Assembly (NCBI RefSeq): GCF_000238095.2 | Contig: NZ_JH815225.1 | Span: forward strand, 917,140-981,139 | Source: Peptoanaerobacter stomatis | GTDB lineage: Bacteria > Bacillota > Clostridia > Peptostreptococcales > Filifactoraceae | Direction: 5' to 3' | DNA length: 64,000 nt | In this document: positions 8,992 through 18,669 of the stretch, one piece after another | How the letters are laid out: the number at the start of each line of letters is the position of its first letter | How positions within the stretch are numbered: position 1 is the first letter of the stretch | Program-made: the position numbers and the translations under genes | Notes under the pieces: generated by a model | The model's database searches: none | Told to the model about the DNA's origin: nothing | What the model saw: only the letters and a program-made list of their open reading frames with translations

Positions 8992-9159
8992 AAATTTTAA
9001 CTCATATAAAATTTAATACTCTAAAATATTATAAAACTAATCAATATTTTTTTGTATTATAACACACTTAATTTTAAAAAATTTACAACTATACAATCTG
9101 TTAATTAAATTTTGCTTATTAACTTATTTTATATCAAGTATTTTTATCAGGAGGTATAT

Positions 9160-9798
9160 ATGAAAAATGATATTGCAAAAGCTCTGCTATCCATACAAGC
9201 TGTATTTCTAAGACCTGATGAACCTTTTACATGGGCATCAGGAATAAAAAGCCCTATATATTGTGATAACAGACTTACACTTACTTCACCACAAGTTCGT
9301 ACACTAATCGAGCAATCTTTAGCAAAAACGATAAAAACATATTTCCCTACTTGCGAGGTTGTTATGGGTACAAGTACTGCCGGTATTGCACACGCTGCAA
9401 TAGTAGGACACCTTATGAATATACCTATGGGATATGTCAGAGGCTCTGCAAAAGATCACGGTAGAACAAATCAAATAGAAGGAAGGCTGTTACCTAAACA
9501 AAAAGTAGTTGTAATTGAAGACCTTATTTCTACGGCAGGTTCATCTATAGAAACTGTAAATGTACTTAGAGAACATGATGCTGATGTACTTGGAATCGCC
9601 AGCATATTCACATACAATATGAAAAAATCAAAAGACAAATTAAAAGAAAATAATGTTATAAACATAAGTCTTTGTGATTTGGATACTTTACTCGATGTAG
9701 CAATAGAAACAAGATATATAAAAGCTGACGATAAAACAAAAATACTTAAATTTAGAGATAACCCACAAGATGAAAGTTGGATGAAAGGAGAAAAATAA
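9160..9798 (+). CDS. pyrE: Orotate phosphoribosyltransferase
   Basis: 212 residues from ATG 9160, which has AGGAGG 6 bp upstream; a longer frame from 9112 lacks a ribosome site. It joins orotate and PRPP to make [19 protein letters not shown] is the substrate region; the PRPP-binding motif [14 protein letters not shown] is intact around residues 115-130. The stop overlaps the pyrB start by one base (TAATG), so translation is coupled. Confidence 0.95.
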   Translation: MKNDIAKALLSIQAVFLRPDEPFTWASGIKSPIYCDNRLTLTSPQVRTLIEQSLAKTIKTYFPTCEVVMGTSTAGIAHAAIVGHLMNIPMGYVRGSAKDHGRTNQIEGRLLPKQKVVVIEDLISTAGSSIETVNVLREHDADVLGIASIFTYNMKKSKDKLKENNVINISLCDLDTLLDVAIETRYIKADDKTKILKFRDNPQDESWMKGEK

Positions 9799-10721
9799 TG
9801 GATAGGGTGAGAAATTTAATCAATATAACAGATTTATCCGTGCAAGAAATAGACAAATTAATCGAAGTTGCAGATGATATTGTCAAAAACCACAGCAAAT
9901 ATGAAAACATATGCGCTCATAAAAAACTTGCTACATTATTTTTTGAACCGAGTACAAGAACACGTCTAAGTTTTGAAGCTGCTATGTTGGAGCTTGGAGG
10001 AAGTGTATTAGGTTTTTCATCTGCAAACTCAAGTTCGGCGGCTAAAGGTGAAAGTGTAAGCGACACAATAAGAACAGTAGGTTGTTATGCAGATATAATC
10101 GCTATGCGTCACCCAAAAGAAGGTGCTCCAATAGTAGGTGCACAGCGAACTACAGTTCCTATAATAAATGCAGGTGACGGAGGACATTTTCATCCTACTC
10201 AGACACTTACAGATTTATTAACTATAAAGCGTAAAAAAGGCAGACTGTCCGATATGACAATAGGTGTATGCGGAGACTTGAAATTTGGACGTACAGTCCA
10301 TTCGCTTATAGAAGCTATGTTAAGATATGACAATATAAAATTTGTTTTAATCTCACCTGTAGAATTACAAGTACCCGATTATATAAAAGAATCCATGAAC
10401 AAAGCCGGTGTATTATGGACAGAAGTTGAAAGCTTAGAAGAAGCTATGCCTATGCTTGACATACTATATATGACAAGAGTTCAAAGAGAAAGATTTTTCA
10501 ACGAAGCTGACTATATCAGATTAAAAGACAGCTATATATTGGACTTAGAAAAACTGGAAACTGCAAAAAAAGATCTTACAATAATGCACCCTCTTCCAAG
10601 AGTAAATGAAATATCTGTAGAAGTAGATGATGATGAAAGAGCATGCTATTTCTTCCAAGCATTATGTGGAAAACACATAAGAATGGCATTGATATTATTA
10701 CTTTTAAATATACAGGTATAG
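9798..10721 (+). CDS. pyrB: Aspartate carbamoyltransferase, catalytic chain
   Basis: 307 residues from ATG 9798 (AAAGGAG site within the end of pyrE). It condenses carbamoyl phosphate and aspartate. The carbamoyl-phosphate loop [13 protein letters not shown], the mobile-loop region SSSAAKGES and the aspartate-site [10 protein letters not shown] are all present. The presence of pyrI downstream indicates the allosteric B3I type holoenzyme. It ends in TAG, showing amber is a normal stop here. Confidence 0.96.
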   Translation: MDRVRNLINITDLSVQEIDKLIEVADDIVKNHSKYENICAHKKLATLFFEPSTRTRLSFEAAMLELGGSVLGFSSANSSSAAKGESVSDTIRTVGCYADIIAMRHPKEGAPIVGAQRTTVPIINAGDGGHFHPTQTLTDLLTIKRKKGRLSDMTIGVCGDLKFGRTVHSLIEAMLRYDNIKFVLISPVELQVPDYIKESMNKAGVLWTEVESLEEAMPMLDILYMTRVQRERFFNEADYIRLKDSYILDLEKLETAKKDLTIMHPLPRVNEISVEVDDDERACYFFQALCGKHIRMALILLLLNIQV

Positions 10722-10760
10722 AAAAATCATATAAGCTCTTACTTTGTATTGAAATTTACT

Positions 10761-10875
10761 TATACTAATATTTATTTGAAAAATGGATATAGTTTTTATC
10801 TACGAAAATAAATTTTTCATCTGTATAAATATATATGCAAAAATAATTATCCATTTTTCTGTATAAATAGTATTA
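10761..10875. repeat. Dispersed palindromic repeat between pyrB and pyrI
   Basis: TACTAATATTTATTTGAAA at the left is mirrored by ATAAATAGTATTA at the right, with AAATGGATA on one arm and TATCCATTT on the other. The 177-bp pyrB-pyrI gap consists mainly of this element, placing a potential hairpin inside the operon. Confidence 0.5.
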
Positions 10876-10898
10876 CAAATTAAAATTAGGAGGCAATT

Positions 10899-11321
10899 AT
10901 GAACGTAGATGGTGTAAATAACGGTATTGTGCTTGACCATATAAAAGCAGGTCTAAGTATGAAGATATATAAATTGCTCGGATTGGATAAATTGACTTGT
11001 ACGGTAGCTATAATTCAGCATGTAAGCAGTACAAAATACGGAAAAAAAGATATAATAAAAATAGACGAAGATATAGAATTGGATTTTGATGTATTAGGTT
11101 ATATAGACAGCAATATTACTGTAAACAAGGTAAAAGACGGCAAGTTGTCCAGTAAAGTACACCTATCTTTGCCTGAAACACTTAAAGACGTAGTAATTTG
11201 TAAAAATCCGCGTTGTATAACTTCTGTCGAACAAGAAATAATCCATACTTTCAAATTGGTTGACAGAGATAAAAAAGTTTACAGATGCGCTTATTGTGAT
11301 TCAGAACATATAGCAAGATAA
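10899..11321 (+). CDS. pyrI: Aspartate carbamoyltransferase, regulatory chain
   Basis: 140 residues. The regulatory chain binds nucleotide effectors and caps the catalytic trimers. The N-terminal allosteric domain has the IDHIxxG-like VLDHIKAGLSMKIYKLL. The C-terminal zinc domain has C-K-N-P-R-C and C-A-Y-C (CX4C...CX2C), the same zinc spacing as the enteric protein. AGGAGG precedes ATG. It is the last gene of the operon, followed by a strong hairpin. Confidence 0.94.
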   Translation: MNVDGVNNGIVLDHIKAGLSMKIYKLLGLDKLTCTVAIIQHVSSTKYGKKDIIKIDEDIELDFDVLGYIDSNITVNKVKDGKLSSKVHLSLPETLKDVVICKNPRCITSVEQEIIHTFKLVDRDKKVYRCAYCDSEHIAR

Positions 11322-11335
11322 TATTTTAAATCCGT

Positions 11336-11385
11336 AAAAAAAGTTCCTAAAAATAGTATTCACTATAATTTAGGAACTTTTTTAT
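11336..11385. terminator. Bidirectional terminator between pyrI and sufU
   Basis: GTTCCTAAA (11343-11351) pairs with TTTAGGAAC (11369-11377); an A-tract precedes and a T-tract follows, so it can end transcription of both convergent units. Confidence 0.9.
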
Positions 11386-11410
11386 AAATTTATATTTTCA
11401 TATAATCTTA

Positions 11411-11845
11411 TTACTTTTTCGCTATCATATCATTTAAGGTATGCCATGCAAGTACTGCACATTTTACTCTTGCCGGCATATTGCTTATATTTCTGAGCGC
11501 CTCTGCGTCTTCCAGTTTTTCAAGAGTTTCATCGTCAGTTATCTCACGTCTTATCATACCTAAAAATATTTCACACAATTCTTTTGCTTCTTCAATGGTT
11601 TTTCCTCTTAAAAGGTCGCACATTATTGATGCGGAGGCTTGAGATATTGCACAACCTACACCTGTAAAAGCAAGATCTTGTATATTTTTCTTATCATCAC
11701 TCAATTTTACCTGCAATGTTATTTCATCACCACAGCTTGGGTTATGTCCCGGCTCGGACATATCATAACTTTCCAAATCATGTTTATTTTTTTTGCTCTT
11801 TGAGTGCTCCAATATTATTTGCTGATATATATCATTCAAGTCCAT
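11411..11845 (-). CDS. sufU: Fe-S assembly protein SufU
   Basis: 144 residues. In Firmicutes SufU is a zinc-dependent sulfur acceptor that takes persulfide sulfur from SufS. The zinc ligands are visible as NPSCGD (C38, D40), GCAIS (C65) and VKCAVL (about C128). The insertion separating it from IscU scaffolds is present. The start overlaps the end of sufS by 14 bp, indicating coupled translation. Confidence 0.94.
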   Translation of the reverse strand: MDLNDIYQQIILEHSKSKKNKHDLESYDMSEPGHNPSCGDEITLQVKLSDDKKNIQDLAFTGVGCAISQASASIMCDLLRGKTIEEAKELCEIFLGMIRREITDDETLEKLEDAEALRNISNMPARVKCAVLAWHTLNDMIAKK

Positions 11846-13076
11846 AACCGAGTGTCCTCCTTACATCTTCAAGGTGTGTCAAGAATTCGTCAATTTCTTG
11901 TTTTATATTATAAAAAGATATTGATGCTCTACAGCTTGCATTTATTTTTAAATATTTGTGAAGAGGCATTGCACAGTGATGACCGCTTCTTACAGCTATA
12001 TTAAAATTATCAAGTATAGATGCCACATCATGAGGATGTATTTCTTTTACATTAAACGCTATGGCACTGCCTACATTTTTTGCGTTTTGCGGATAATATA
12101 TGTCTATATACGGTATTTTATTAAGCTGTGATACTGCATACTCGCTCAACTGTCTTTCTCTTTCATATATGTTATCCATACCTATAGCTTCCATATACTC
12201 TATTGCTTTTGCAAGTCCTATAGCACCGCCTACATTCATAGTACCTGCTTCAAATCTTGTAGGAGAAAGTGTAAATGTAGAGTGGTCTTCATAAACATAC
12301 TCTATCATCTCTCCTCCATACATAAATGGTTTCATATTGTCAAGTATATCTTTTTTTCCGTATAATATACCTATTCCCATAGGTGACAGCATTTTATGTC
12401 CTGAAATAGCAAAGAAATCACAATTTATTTTTTGCATATCAACTTTTTTATGTGGAGCAAGCTGTGCACCGTCAACAACTACTATAGCCCCATTTTTATG
12501 AGAGAGCTCTACTATTTTTTCGATATCAGGCATACAAGATGTAACATTTGATGCGCCTGTAACAGATACCAATTTTGTTTTTGAAGTAAGCTTATTTTCA
12601 AAATCTGTCATATCAACACTGAAATTGTCGTCAAGATATACTATTTTCAATTTAGCACCTGTTTTTTCAGCTACATAGTGCCAAGTTGTAAAGTTGCTGT
12701 GATGTTCCAGTATTGTTATCAATATTTCATCATCTTTTTTCAGATTTTCAAGCGCATAGCTATATGCTATCAAATTCAAACTTTCTGTCGTATTTCTTGT
12801 GAATATTATTTCATCTGAAGATTTTGCATTTATAAATTTTGCTATTGAGCTTCTTGCATTTTCATATGCCTCTGTAGCCTTGACAGTCAAATAATGCGCC
12901 CCTCTATGAGGGTTTGCATTTTGATACTTATAATAATCGCTCACTGCATCTATTACACAGTTTGGCTTTTGTGAAGTAGCAGCATTATCTAAATATATTA
13001 TCTTTCTTCCCAATTTTTGCTCATCTAAATAAGAAAAATCTTCCCTTATTTTAACAATCTTATCATCTAATAACAT
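11832..13076 (-). CDS. sufS: Cysteine desulfurase SufS
   Basis: 414 residues, group II desulfurase length. PLP enzyme removing sulfur from cysteine. Seen: LDNAATSQKP near the start, TRNTTESLN, the PLP lysine in SGHKMLSPMG and the catalytic cysteine in RSGHHCAMPLH. It sits between sufD (6 bp) and sufU (overlap) and is their sulfur source. Confidence 0.96.
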   Translation of the reverse strand: MLLDDKIVKIREDFSYLDEQKLGRKIIYLDNAATSQKPNCVIDAVSDYYKYQNANPHRGAHYLTVKATEAYENARSSIAKFINAKSSDEIIFTRNTTESLNLIAYSYALENLKKDDEILITILEHHSNFTTWHYVAEKTGAKLKIVYLDDNFSVDMTDFENKLTSKTKLVSVTGASNVTSCMPDIEKIVELSHKNGAIVVVDGAQLAPHKKVDMQKINCDFFAISGHKMLSPMGIGILYGKKDILDNMKPFMYGGEMIEYVYEDHSTFTLSPTRFEAGTMNVGGAIGLAKAIEYMEAIGMDNIYERERQLSEYAVSQLNKIPYIDIYYPQNAKNVGSAIAFNVKEIHPHDVASILDNFNIAVRSGHHCAMPLHKYLKINASCRASISFYNIKQEIDEFLTHLEDVRRTLGYGLE

Positions 13077-13082
13077 AGTATC

Positions 13083-14120
13083 CTACCTTCTTGTCATTTT
13101 TTCTTTAAGATTTCCAAGCAATGCATCTCTAAGCTTTGTATCCGGTAATTTATCAATTACAGGTACTAATCTCGCTTCTACTATAAGGCTTGTAGCCTCA
13201 TCTCTGGAAAATCCTCTACTCATTATATAAAACAACATATCTTCATCTATTTGGCCTGCACTTGCGGCATGATTTCCTGTGATGTTTTCTTCACTGCACA
13301 AAATTATAGGAAGTGATTTTGACCTTACCGTCTTATCTAAAAGTGTTACATATTCCGATTCTGAGCCTTTTGACGCTCTTGCCCCTCTTTTGAAATCCAA
13401 TGTTCCTTTAAACACTTTCTTTGATTCGTCTTTTTGAACACCGTTTATTGTTATTTGCGACTCACTTTGAGCACCGAATAAATTTACATTATAAAGCATA
13501 TCAAAAGTCTGTTTTTTCTCCAAAAAATATGCTCCGTCTATGTTAAACACACTTTTATTTCCGTCTACATTGGCTTTACAAGAAAATAATTTATCTCCCA
13601 TTCCAAGCTCTACCTGATACAAGTTTACATTTGCGTTTTCTTTTGTTATAACACCTACACTTTGATATATCTTAGCATTATCATTTTGTCTTGATACCAA
13701 AAATATATCTACATTTGCGTTTTCTTTTGCATATACATAAAGTACGGAATTTCTGAATGTCTTTTCATTTTCTTTATTGCTATAATCTATTATAAAACTG
13801 CTCTTTGTATTTTTTTCAGCCTGTATCTTTATATCATCAAGCAGTACATCATTTTGGGCAGATAATTCATACTTTATAGTCTTATCGGTATCCTTATCCA
13901 CTTTTATTATATATCTTGCATTTGCTTTTTCATTATTCAGCTGAATAAGCTCTTTATTTACACCTATATCTAAATTTTCAAATTCTTTATTTAATTCTTC
14001 AGCTTTTGAATTATCGTCTACATTTGCATATGGTTTGGGAGTTATATCTTCAAACTCTATATCCGCTTTATTGCCTTTCAGATATCTAAATGTAGGTGAT
14101 GAGATTACATTTGCTAACAT
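13083..14120 (-). CDS. sufD: Fe-S scaffold subunit SufD
   Basis: 345 residues. It shares the beta-helix fold of SufB, with a C-terminal block containing NITGNHAASAGQIDEDMLFYIMSRG split over a conserved HAA/GQID motif. It is weakly conserved in the N-terminal half, as usual for SufD. With SufB and SufC it forms the SufBC2D scaffold. Start ATG follows AGGAGG; the gap from sufB is 9 bp. Confidence 0.9.
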   Translation of the reverse strand: MLANVISSPTFRYLKGNKADIEFEDITPKPYANVDDNSKAEELNKEFENLDIGVNKELIQLNNEKANARYIIKVDKDTDKTIKYELSAQNDVLLDDIKIQAEKNTKSSFIIDYSNKENEKTFRNSVLYVYAKENANVDIFLVSRQNDNAKIYQSVGVITKENANVNLYQVELGMGDKLFSCKANVDGNKSVFNIDGAYFLEKKQTFDMLYNVNLFGAQSESQITINGVQKDESKKVFKGTLDFKRGARASKGSESEYVTLLDKTVRSKSLPIILCSEENITGNHAASAGQIDEDMLFYIMSRGFSRDEATSLIVEARLVPVIDKLPDTKLRDALLGNLKEKMTRR

Positions 14121-14129
14121 TTTTTCCTC

Positions 14130-15539
14130 CTAACCATTAGTTCCTTCCAACTCCATATTTATAAGATTATTCATTTCTACAGCATATTCTATCGGTAATT
14201 CCTTGGCAACAGGATTTGCAAATCCTCTTACTAACATTGCTCTTGCCTCTTGCTCACTTATACCCCTTGTCATAAGATAAAATATAGAGCTCTCATCTAT
14301 CTTGCCTATTCTTGCCTCATGTCCTATATCTATATCATCAGTGTATAAATCTATAACAGGAATAGTATCAGATCTGCTCTCCTCGCTGAGCATTAATGAC
14401 TCGCAATTTACAGTAGATTTACTTCCGTTTGCATTCTCTGAAGATTTTATAACTCCTCTGAAAACACATACTCCGTTACCTGATGATATACTCTTTGTAT
14501 TCATCGAAGATTTTGTATTAGGCGCATAGTGGAAAACTTGAGCGCCATTGTCAAGATATTGTCCTTCTCCTGCAAAACTTATAGATGTAAGCTCACTGCT
14601 TGCACCTTCACCTATAAGTATAGAAGTTGGATAAAGCATAGATACTTTTGAGCCGAATGAACCTGAAACCCATTCAATTCTACCGTTTTCTTCAACAATG
14701 GCCCTTTTTGTATTCAAGTTATACATATTTCTTGACCAGTTTTCTATTGTAGAAAATCTCATAGTCGCATTTTTACCTACAAATATCTCAACACTTCCTG
14801 CATGAAGATTAGTAACATCATATTTAGGAGCTGAACACCCTTCTATAAAATGACAATTTGCACCTTCTTCAACTATTATCATAGTATGCTCAAACTGTCC
14901 TGCACCCGGAGCATTTAGTCTATAATATGATTGTAAAGGTATATCTACATTTACACCCTTCGGCACATATACAAAACTTCCTCCGGAAAATACAGCGCCA
15001 TGTAATGCAGCATACTTATGAAGTGTAGGCGGTATTGCTTTTTGGAAATATTTTTTAACTATGTCAGGATATTCTCTTATAGCCGCATCAAAATCTGTAT
15101 ATATAACACCTTGATCAATAAGATATTGTTTAATACTATGATATACTTCTTCAGAGTCATATTGTGCCCCTACACCTGCAAGAGCATCTTTTTCAGCCTC
15201 AGGTATTCCAAGCACATCAAAAGTGTTTCTTATATCGTCAGGAAGAGCATCCCAGTTTGTAGCAAGACCGGCTTTCGGTCTTATATATGTTGTTATTTCA
15301 GAAATATCAAATTCAGATAAATCCGGTCCCCATGTAGGGTTTTCAGTTTTATTAAATATTTCGAGAGATTTCAGCCTTTTTTCAAGTACCCATTCAGGTT
15401 CTTTTTTATTCCTTGATATCTCCCTTACTATATCTTCATTAAGTCCTTTATCAGTTTTTTGTGAATAGGTAAACTCATTTTTTAAATCATAAATTCCCCT
15501 ATTTATATCAGCTATATATGTCTTTTTCTTAGGTTCCAT
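14130..15539 (-). CDS. sufB: Fe-S scaffold subunit SufB
   Basis: 469 residues from ATG 15539, preceded by AAAGGAA; an in-frame ATG at 15560 lacks a ribosome site and would give an atypical extension. Highly conserved core: KAIPPTLHKYAALHGAVFSG, YVPKGVNVDIPLQ, ENWSRNMYNLNTKR and the C-terminal GHEARIGKIDE. SufB carries the nascent cluster on the SufBC2D complex. Confidence 0.96.
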   Translation of the reverse strand: MEPKKKTYIADINRGIYDLKNEFTYSQKTDKGLNEDIVREISRNKKEPEWVLEKRLKSLEIFNKTENPTWGPDLSEFDISEITTYIRPKAGLATNWDALPDDIRNTFDVLGIPEAEKDALAGVGAQYDSEEVYHSIKQYLIDQGVIYTDFDAAIREYPDIVKKYFQKAIPPTLHKYAALHGAVFSGGSFVYVPKGVNVDIPLQSYYRLNAPGAGQFEHTMIIVEEGANCHFIEGCSAPKYDVTNLHAGSVEIFVGKNATMRFSTIENWSRNMYNLNTKRAIVEENGRIEWVSGSFGSKVSMLYPTSILIGEGASSELTSISFAGEGQYLDNGAQVFHYAPNTKSSMNTKSISSGNGVCVFRGVIKSSENANGSKSTVNCESLMLSEESRSDTIPVIDLYTDDIDIGHEARIGKIDESSIFYLMTRGISEQEARAMLVRGFANPVAKELPIEYAVEMNNLINMELEGTNG

Positions 15540-15602
15540 ATTTATTAAAATTCCTTTCACTTTTTAAGCTGTGAAACAAGTGATAAAAACAGTTGTACTA
15601 TA

Positions 15603-16343
15603 TTATAGATTTGCAATATTTTCATATCCGTTTTCTTCTATCTTGTCAATCAATGTTGCATCAGAAGTCCTTATAAGCTCGCCGTCTTTAAGTACATGAA
15701 CATAGTCGGCTTTAACATTTTTTAATATTTCCTTGTGGTGAGTTATTATTATGATGGCTTTAGTTTCATCAAAAAAATCCTTTATAGCCTCAGACACAAT
15801 TTTTACAGCATCAACGTCCAAACCTGAATCCGTTTCATCCAAAAGAGCAAGTTTAGGATTTAATATAGACATTTGCAACATCTCATTTTTTTTCTTCTCT
15901 CCGCCGGAAAAACCTACATTCACATATCTTTGAGCATAAGAGTTGTCCATTTTTAATGAATCCATTTTTTTAACAAGCTCTTTATGAAATTTAAGCGAAC
16001 TTCCATAATCTTTTCCTTGAGAATTCAGAGCCTCTTTCAAAAACTCCTCAACATCCACACCTTGTATTTCTTCAGGATTTTGGAAAGACATAAATATTCC
16101 TTTTTTTGCACGCTCATCAGTTCTGCTGTCAGTTATATCTTCTCCATCAAAAATTATCTGTCCTTCAGTTACCGTATATTTAGGATGTTCCATTATAACG
16201 TTCATAAGTGTTGATTTACCGGCACCGTTAGGTCCCATAAGCACATGTATCTCTCCTGCATTCACAGTCAGATTTATATTTTTTAAAATATTCTTATCTT
16301 CCACACTTGCAGATAAATTTTTTATTTCTAAAAGCTTTCCCAT
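15603..16343 (-). CDS. sufC: Fe-S assembly ATPase SufC
   Basis: 246 residues from ATG 16343 (GAGGTGG just upstream; an earlier ATG at 16355 has no site). ABC-type ATPase driving SufBC2D. Walker A GPNGAGKST, signature VGFSGGEKKKNE (the KK after the signature is typical of SufC), Walker B LALLDETDSGLD and the H-loop ITHHKEI are intact. First gene of the suf operon. Confidence 0.96.
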   Translation of the reverse strand: MGKLLEIKNLSASVEDKNILKNINLTVNAGEIHVLMGPNGAGKSTLMNVIMEHPKYTVTEGQIIFDGEDITDSRTDERAKKGIFMSFQNPEEIQGVDVEEFLKEALNSQGKDYGSSLKFHKELVKKMDSLKMDNSYAQRYVNVGFSGGEKKKNEMLQMSILNPKLALLDETDSGLDVDAVKIVSEAIKDFFDETKAIIIITHHKEILKNVKADYVHVLKDGELIRTSDATLIDKIEENGYENIANL

Positions 16344-16603
16344 TGTCCACCTCATAAAATTGTATTAAATATGATAAATTTTATAAATCATATTCTATAA
16401 TTAATTCTTAGTATAAGATTTATATAAACAAACTTTATAAAATAAACCTATACACACAAAAAAATCTATAAATATATCAACAGAACAAAACTAATTATCA
16501 ATTAATATTTCATTCAAAATTATTTTTTTTAAAACTATACTTTTTTAAATTCTATAATAATTGATTTTACTAAGTTTTTTAAATTATTTTTTTCAGCTTG
16601 TAT

Positions 16604-16632
16604 ATTATAGCATATTACTCGGGATTTGTTAA
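16604..16632 (-). promoter_or_regulatory. Promoter of the suf operon
   Basis: On the minus strand TTAACA (16627-16632), a 17-bp spacer and TATAAT (16604-16609) preceded by TGC, an extended -10. The spacer is unusually GC-rich for this region (ATCCCGAGTAA), which could be a regulator site, although I see no palindrome that identifies one. Confidence 0.7.
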
Positions 16633-16699
16633 GTGATAAAACACGATTTTTTTACTATGTTTTTAATATACCACTTTTTTAGTATATTATTCTAAATTT

Positions 16700-16752
16700 A
16701 AAATAAAAAATAAAATAAAAAACCACTCTATCATAAAATAATAAAGTGGCTC
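16700..16752 (-). terminator. Terminator after hcp
   Basis: On the minus strand CCACTT pairs with AGTGG, followed by a long T-rich run, directly after the hcp stop. Confidence 0.75.
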
Positions 16753-16759
16753 TGTTATA

Positions 16760-18400
16760 TTATTCAAAGAATAATTTCATATCGTCTTCTACTGTTCCTA
16801 TTCCTGCTATACCAAAGTTTTCTACAAGCACATTTGCAACTGCAGGTGATAAAAATCCTGGTAGTGTTGGCCCTAAATGGATATTTTTAACTCCTAAATA
16901 CAACAATGCAAGTAATACTATTACTGCTTTTTGCTCATACCATGCTATATTAAATACTATAGGTAATTTATTTATATCGTCAAGCTCGAACACTTCTTTC
17001 AATTTTAAAGCTATTACAGCTAATGAATATGAATCGTTACATTGTCCTGCGTCAAGAACTCTTGGTATTCCGCCTATATCTCCAAGATTAAGTTTATTGT
17101 ATCTGTATTTTGCACATCCTGCTGTCAATATTACTGCATCTTTTGGCAAAGCTTCTGCAAATTCAGTATAATAACTTCTACCCTTTTGTCTTCCGTCACA
17201 TCCGCCCATAACTACAAATTTTTTGATTGCTCCTGTTTTCACAGCCTCAACAACTTTGTCTGCAAGTGCAAATACTTGATTATGTGCAAATCCTCCTACT
17301 ATATATCCTGTTTCTATTTCTTTCGGTGCAGGACATTTTTTTGCATGTTCTATAAGCTCAGAAAAATCTTTATGCTCTCCCGGTTCTCCCTCTATATGTT
17401 TACATCCAGGATATCCAGCCGCACCTGTTGTATACATTCTATCTTTATAACTGTCTTTTGGTGGTACTATACAGTTTGTAGTCATAAGTATAACTCCGTT
17501 GAAATTTTCAAAATCGTCTTTTTGAGCATACCATGCTCCACCATAGTTACCTACAAAGTTAGGGTATTTTTTAAGCTCCGGATAATAATTCGCAGGCAAC
17601 ATTTCACTGTGAGTATAAACATCTACGCCTGTGCCTTGAGTTTGTTCAAGCAACATTTTCATATCAAATAAATCATGTCCTGAAATCAATATTCCCGGAT
17701 TTTTTCCAACACCTATATTTACTTTTGTCATTTCAGGATGACCATATGTTGATGTGTTTGCACCGTCTAAAAGTGCCATACCTTTTACACCGAATTCTCC
17801 TGTTTTAAGTGTAAGTGCTACAAGCTCATCTAAAGTCTTATTCTCATCAAGCAATTGTTCGAGTGTATCTTGTATAAATGCGTCAACTTCTTCATCATCT
17901 TTTCTGAGGTTGTTGGCATGTTTTACATATGCAGCCATACCTTTCAATCCGTAAGTTATAAGTTCTTTTAAGCTTCTTATGTTTTCATCAGCTATTGATA
18001 ATATACCTATTTTTGTAGCTTTTTCAAGAAGTTTAGCCGCATCTCTTTCATCGTAGAATACAACGTCTTTTAAACCTTGTTTTTCTTCATCTGATAATTT
18101 AGATAAAAGTTCTTTTTTCATATCCATAGTTTTGTGTATTTCTCTAACTATAGCCTCATCGTCAAAATTGGCATTTGTTATAGTAATAAAAAGATTTTTA
18201 GAAACCATATGGTTTACCTGTTTGGATATTTGCTCGCCTTTTGCTCTTAACTTATTAGCCAATATAGCCAATCCTTTTGTTTGCCAAACAAGCATATCTT
18301 GAAGATTTGCTACATCCGCTGTCTTTCCGCACACACCTTTTACTGTACAACCTTTATTTCCGGCTGTTTCCTGACATTGATAACAAAACATACTGCTCAT
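16760..18400 (-). CDS. hcp: Hybrid-cluster protein (hydroxylamine/NO reductase)
   Basis: 546 residues, class I size. The N-terminal cysteines C6, C9, C18 and C24 show CX2CX8CX5C, the spacing of strict-anaerobe Hcp with a [4Fe-4S] cluster, unlike the enteric form. Further ligands of the hybrid Fe-S-O cluster lie in the conserved blocks [41 protein letters not shown] and [10 protein letters not shown]. Known activity is reduction of hydroxylamine and nitric oxide, protecting against nitrosative stress. No hcr reductase is adjacent. AGGAGG-like site GGAGGT precedes ATG. It lies downstream of a Crp/Fnr regulator gene but after that gene's terminator, so it should have its own promoter. Confidence 0.95.
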   Translation of the reverse strand: MSSMFCYQCQETAGNKGCTVKGVCGKTADVANLQDMLVWQTKGLAILANKLRAKGEQISKQVNHMVSKNLFITITNANFDDEAIVREIHKTMDMKKELLSKLSDEEKQGLKDVVFYDERDAAKLLEKATKIGILSIADENIRSLKELITYGLKGMAAYVKHANNLRKDDEEVDAFIQDTLEQLLDENKTLDELVALTLKTGEFGVKGMALLDGANTSTYGHPEMTKVNIGVGKNPGILISGHDLFDMKMLLEQTQGTGVDVYTHSEMLPANYYPELKKYPNFVGNYGGAWYAQKDDFENFNGVILMTTNCIVPPKDSYKDRMYTTGAAGYPGCKHIEGEPGEHKDFSELIEHAKKCPAPKEIETGYIVGGFAHNQVFALADKVVEAVKTGAIKKFVVMGGCDGRQKGRSYYTEFAEALPKDAVILTAGCAKYRYNKLNLGDIGGIPRVLDAGQCNDSYSLAVIALKLKEVFELDDINKLPIVFNIAWYEQKAVIVLLALLYLGVKNIHLGPTLPGFLSPAVANVLVENFGIAGIGTVEDDMKLFFE

Positions 18401-18481
18401 AATTTACCTCCGCTTTTACTTTAATCTTAATTTTCTGTAATTTTCAGTATTTAAATTTATATAATTTATTTTTCTTTACTA

Positions 18482-18527
18482 ATTATAAAAAAAAATATAT
18501 ATAAATTCCGTATCATTTGTTACAAAT
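18482..18527 (-). promoter_or_regulatory. Candidate hcp -10 and regulator half-palindrome
   Basis: A perfect odd palindrome ATTTGT-T-ACAAAT lies at 18515-18527, and TATAAT on the minus strand at 18482-18487. The palindrome centre falls roughly 46 bp before the predicted start of transcription, close to where Crp/Fnr activators bind at promoters lacking a good -35, and none is seen here. The assignment to the neighbouring regulator is inference. Confidence 0.4.
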
Positions 18528-18582
18528 TTATAGATTATTTTTCAAAAAATGTCGATAAATTATATCATATGATTTTTATAAT

Positions 18583-18630
18583 CAAAAAACTCTTTATATA
18601 AGCATAAATCACTTAAATAAAGAGTTCACA
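18583..18630 (-). terminator. Terminator after Crp/Fnr regulator
   Basis: AACTCTTTAT (18588-18597) pairs with ATAAAGAGTT (18617-18626); on the minus strand the stem is followed by TTTTTTG. It separates the regulator from hcp. Confidence 0.8.
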
Positions 18631-18669
18631 ATAAGTTTTTTTAAAAACAGAATATTTATATTTCAATCA

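Larger units (their letters stand above)
16344..16759. other. Intergenic region: suf promoter and hcp terminator
   Basis: No gene. It carries the suf promoter (16604-16632) and, at its far end, the hcp terminator (16700-16752). The suf leader of about 250 nt is AT-rich with no recognisable riboswitch. Confidence 0.6.
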
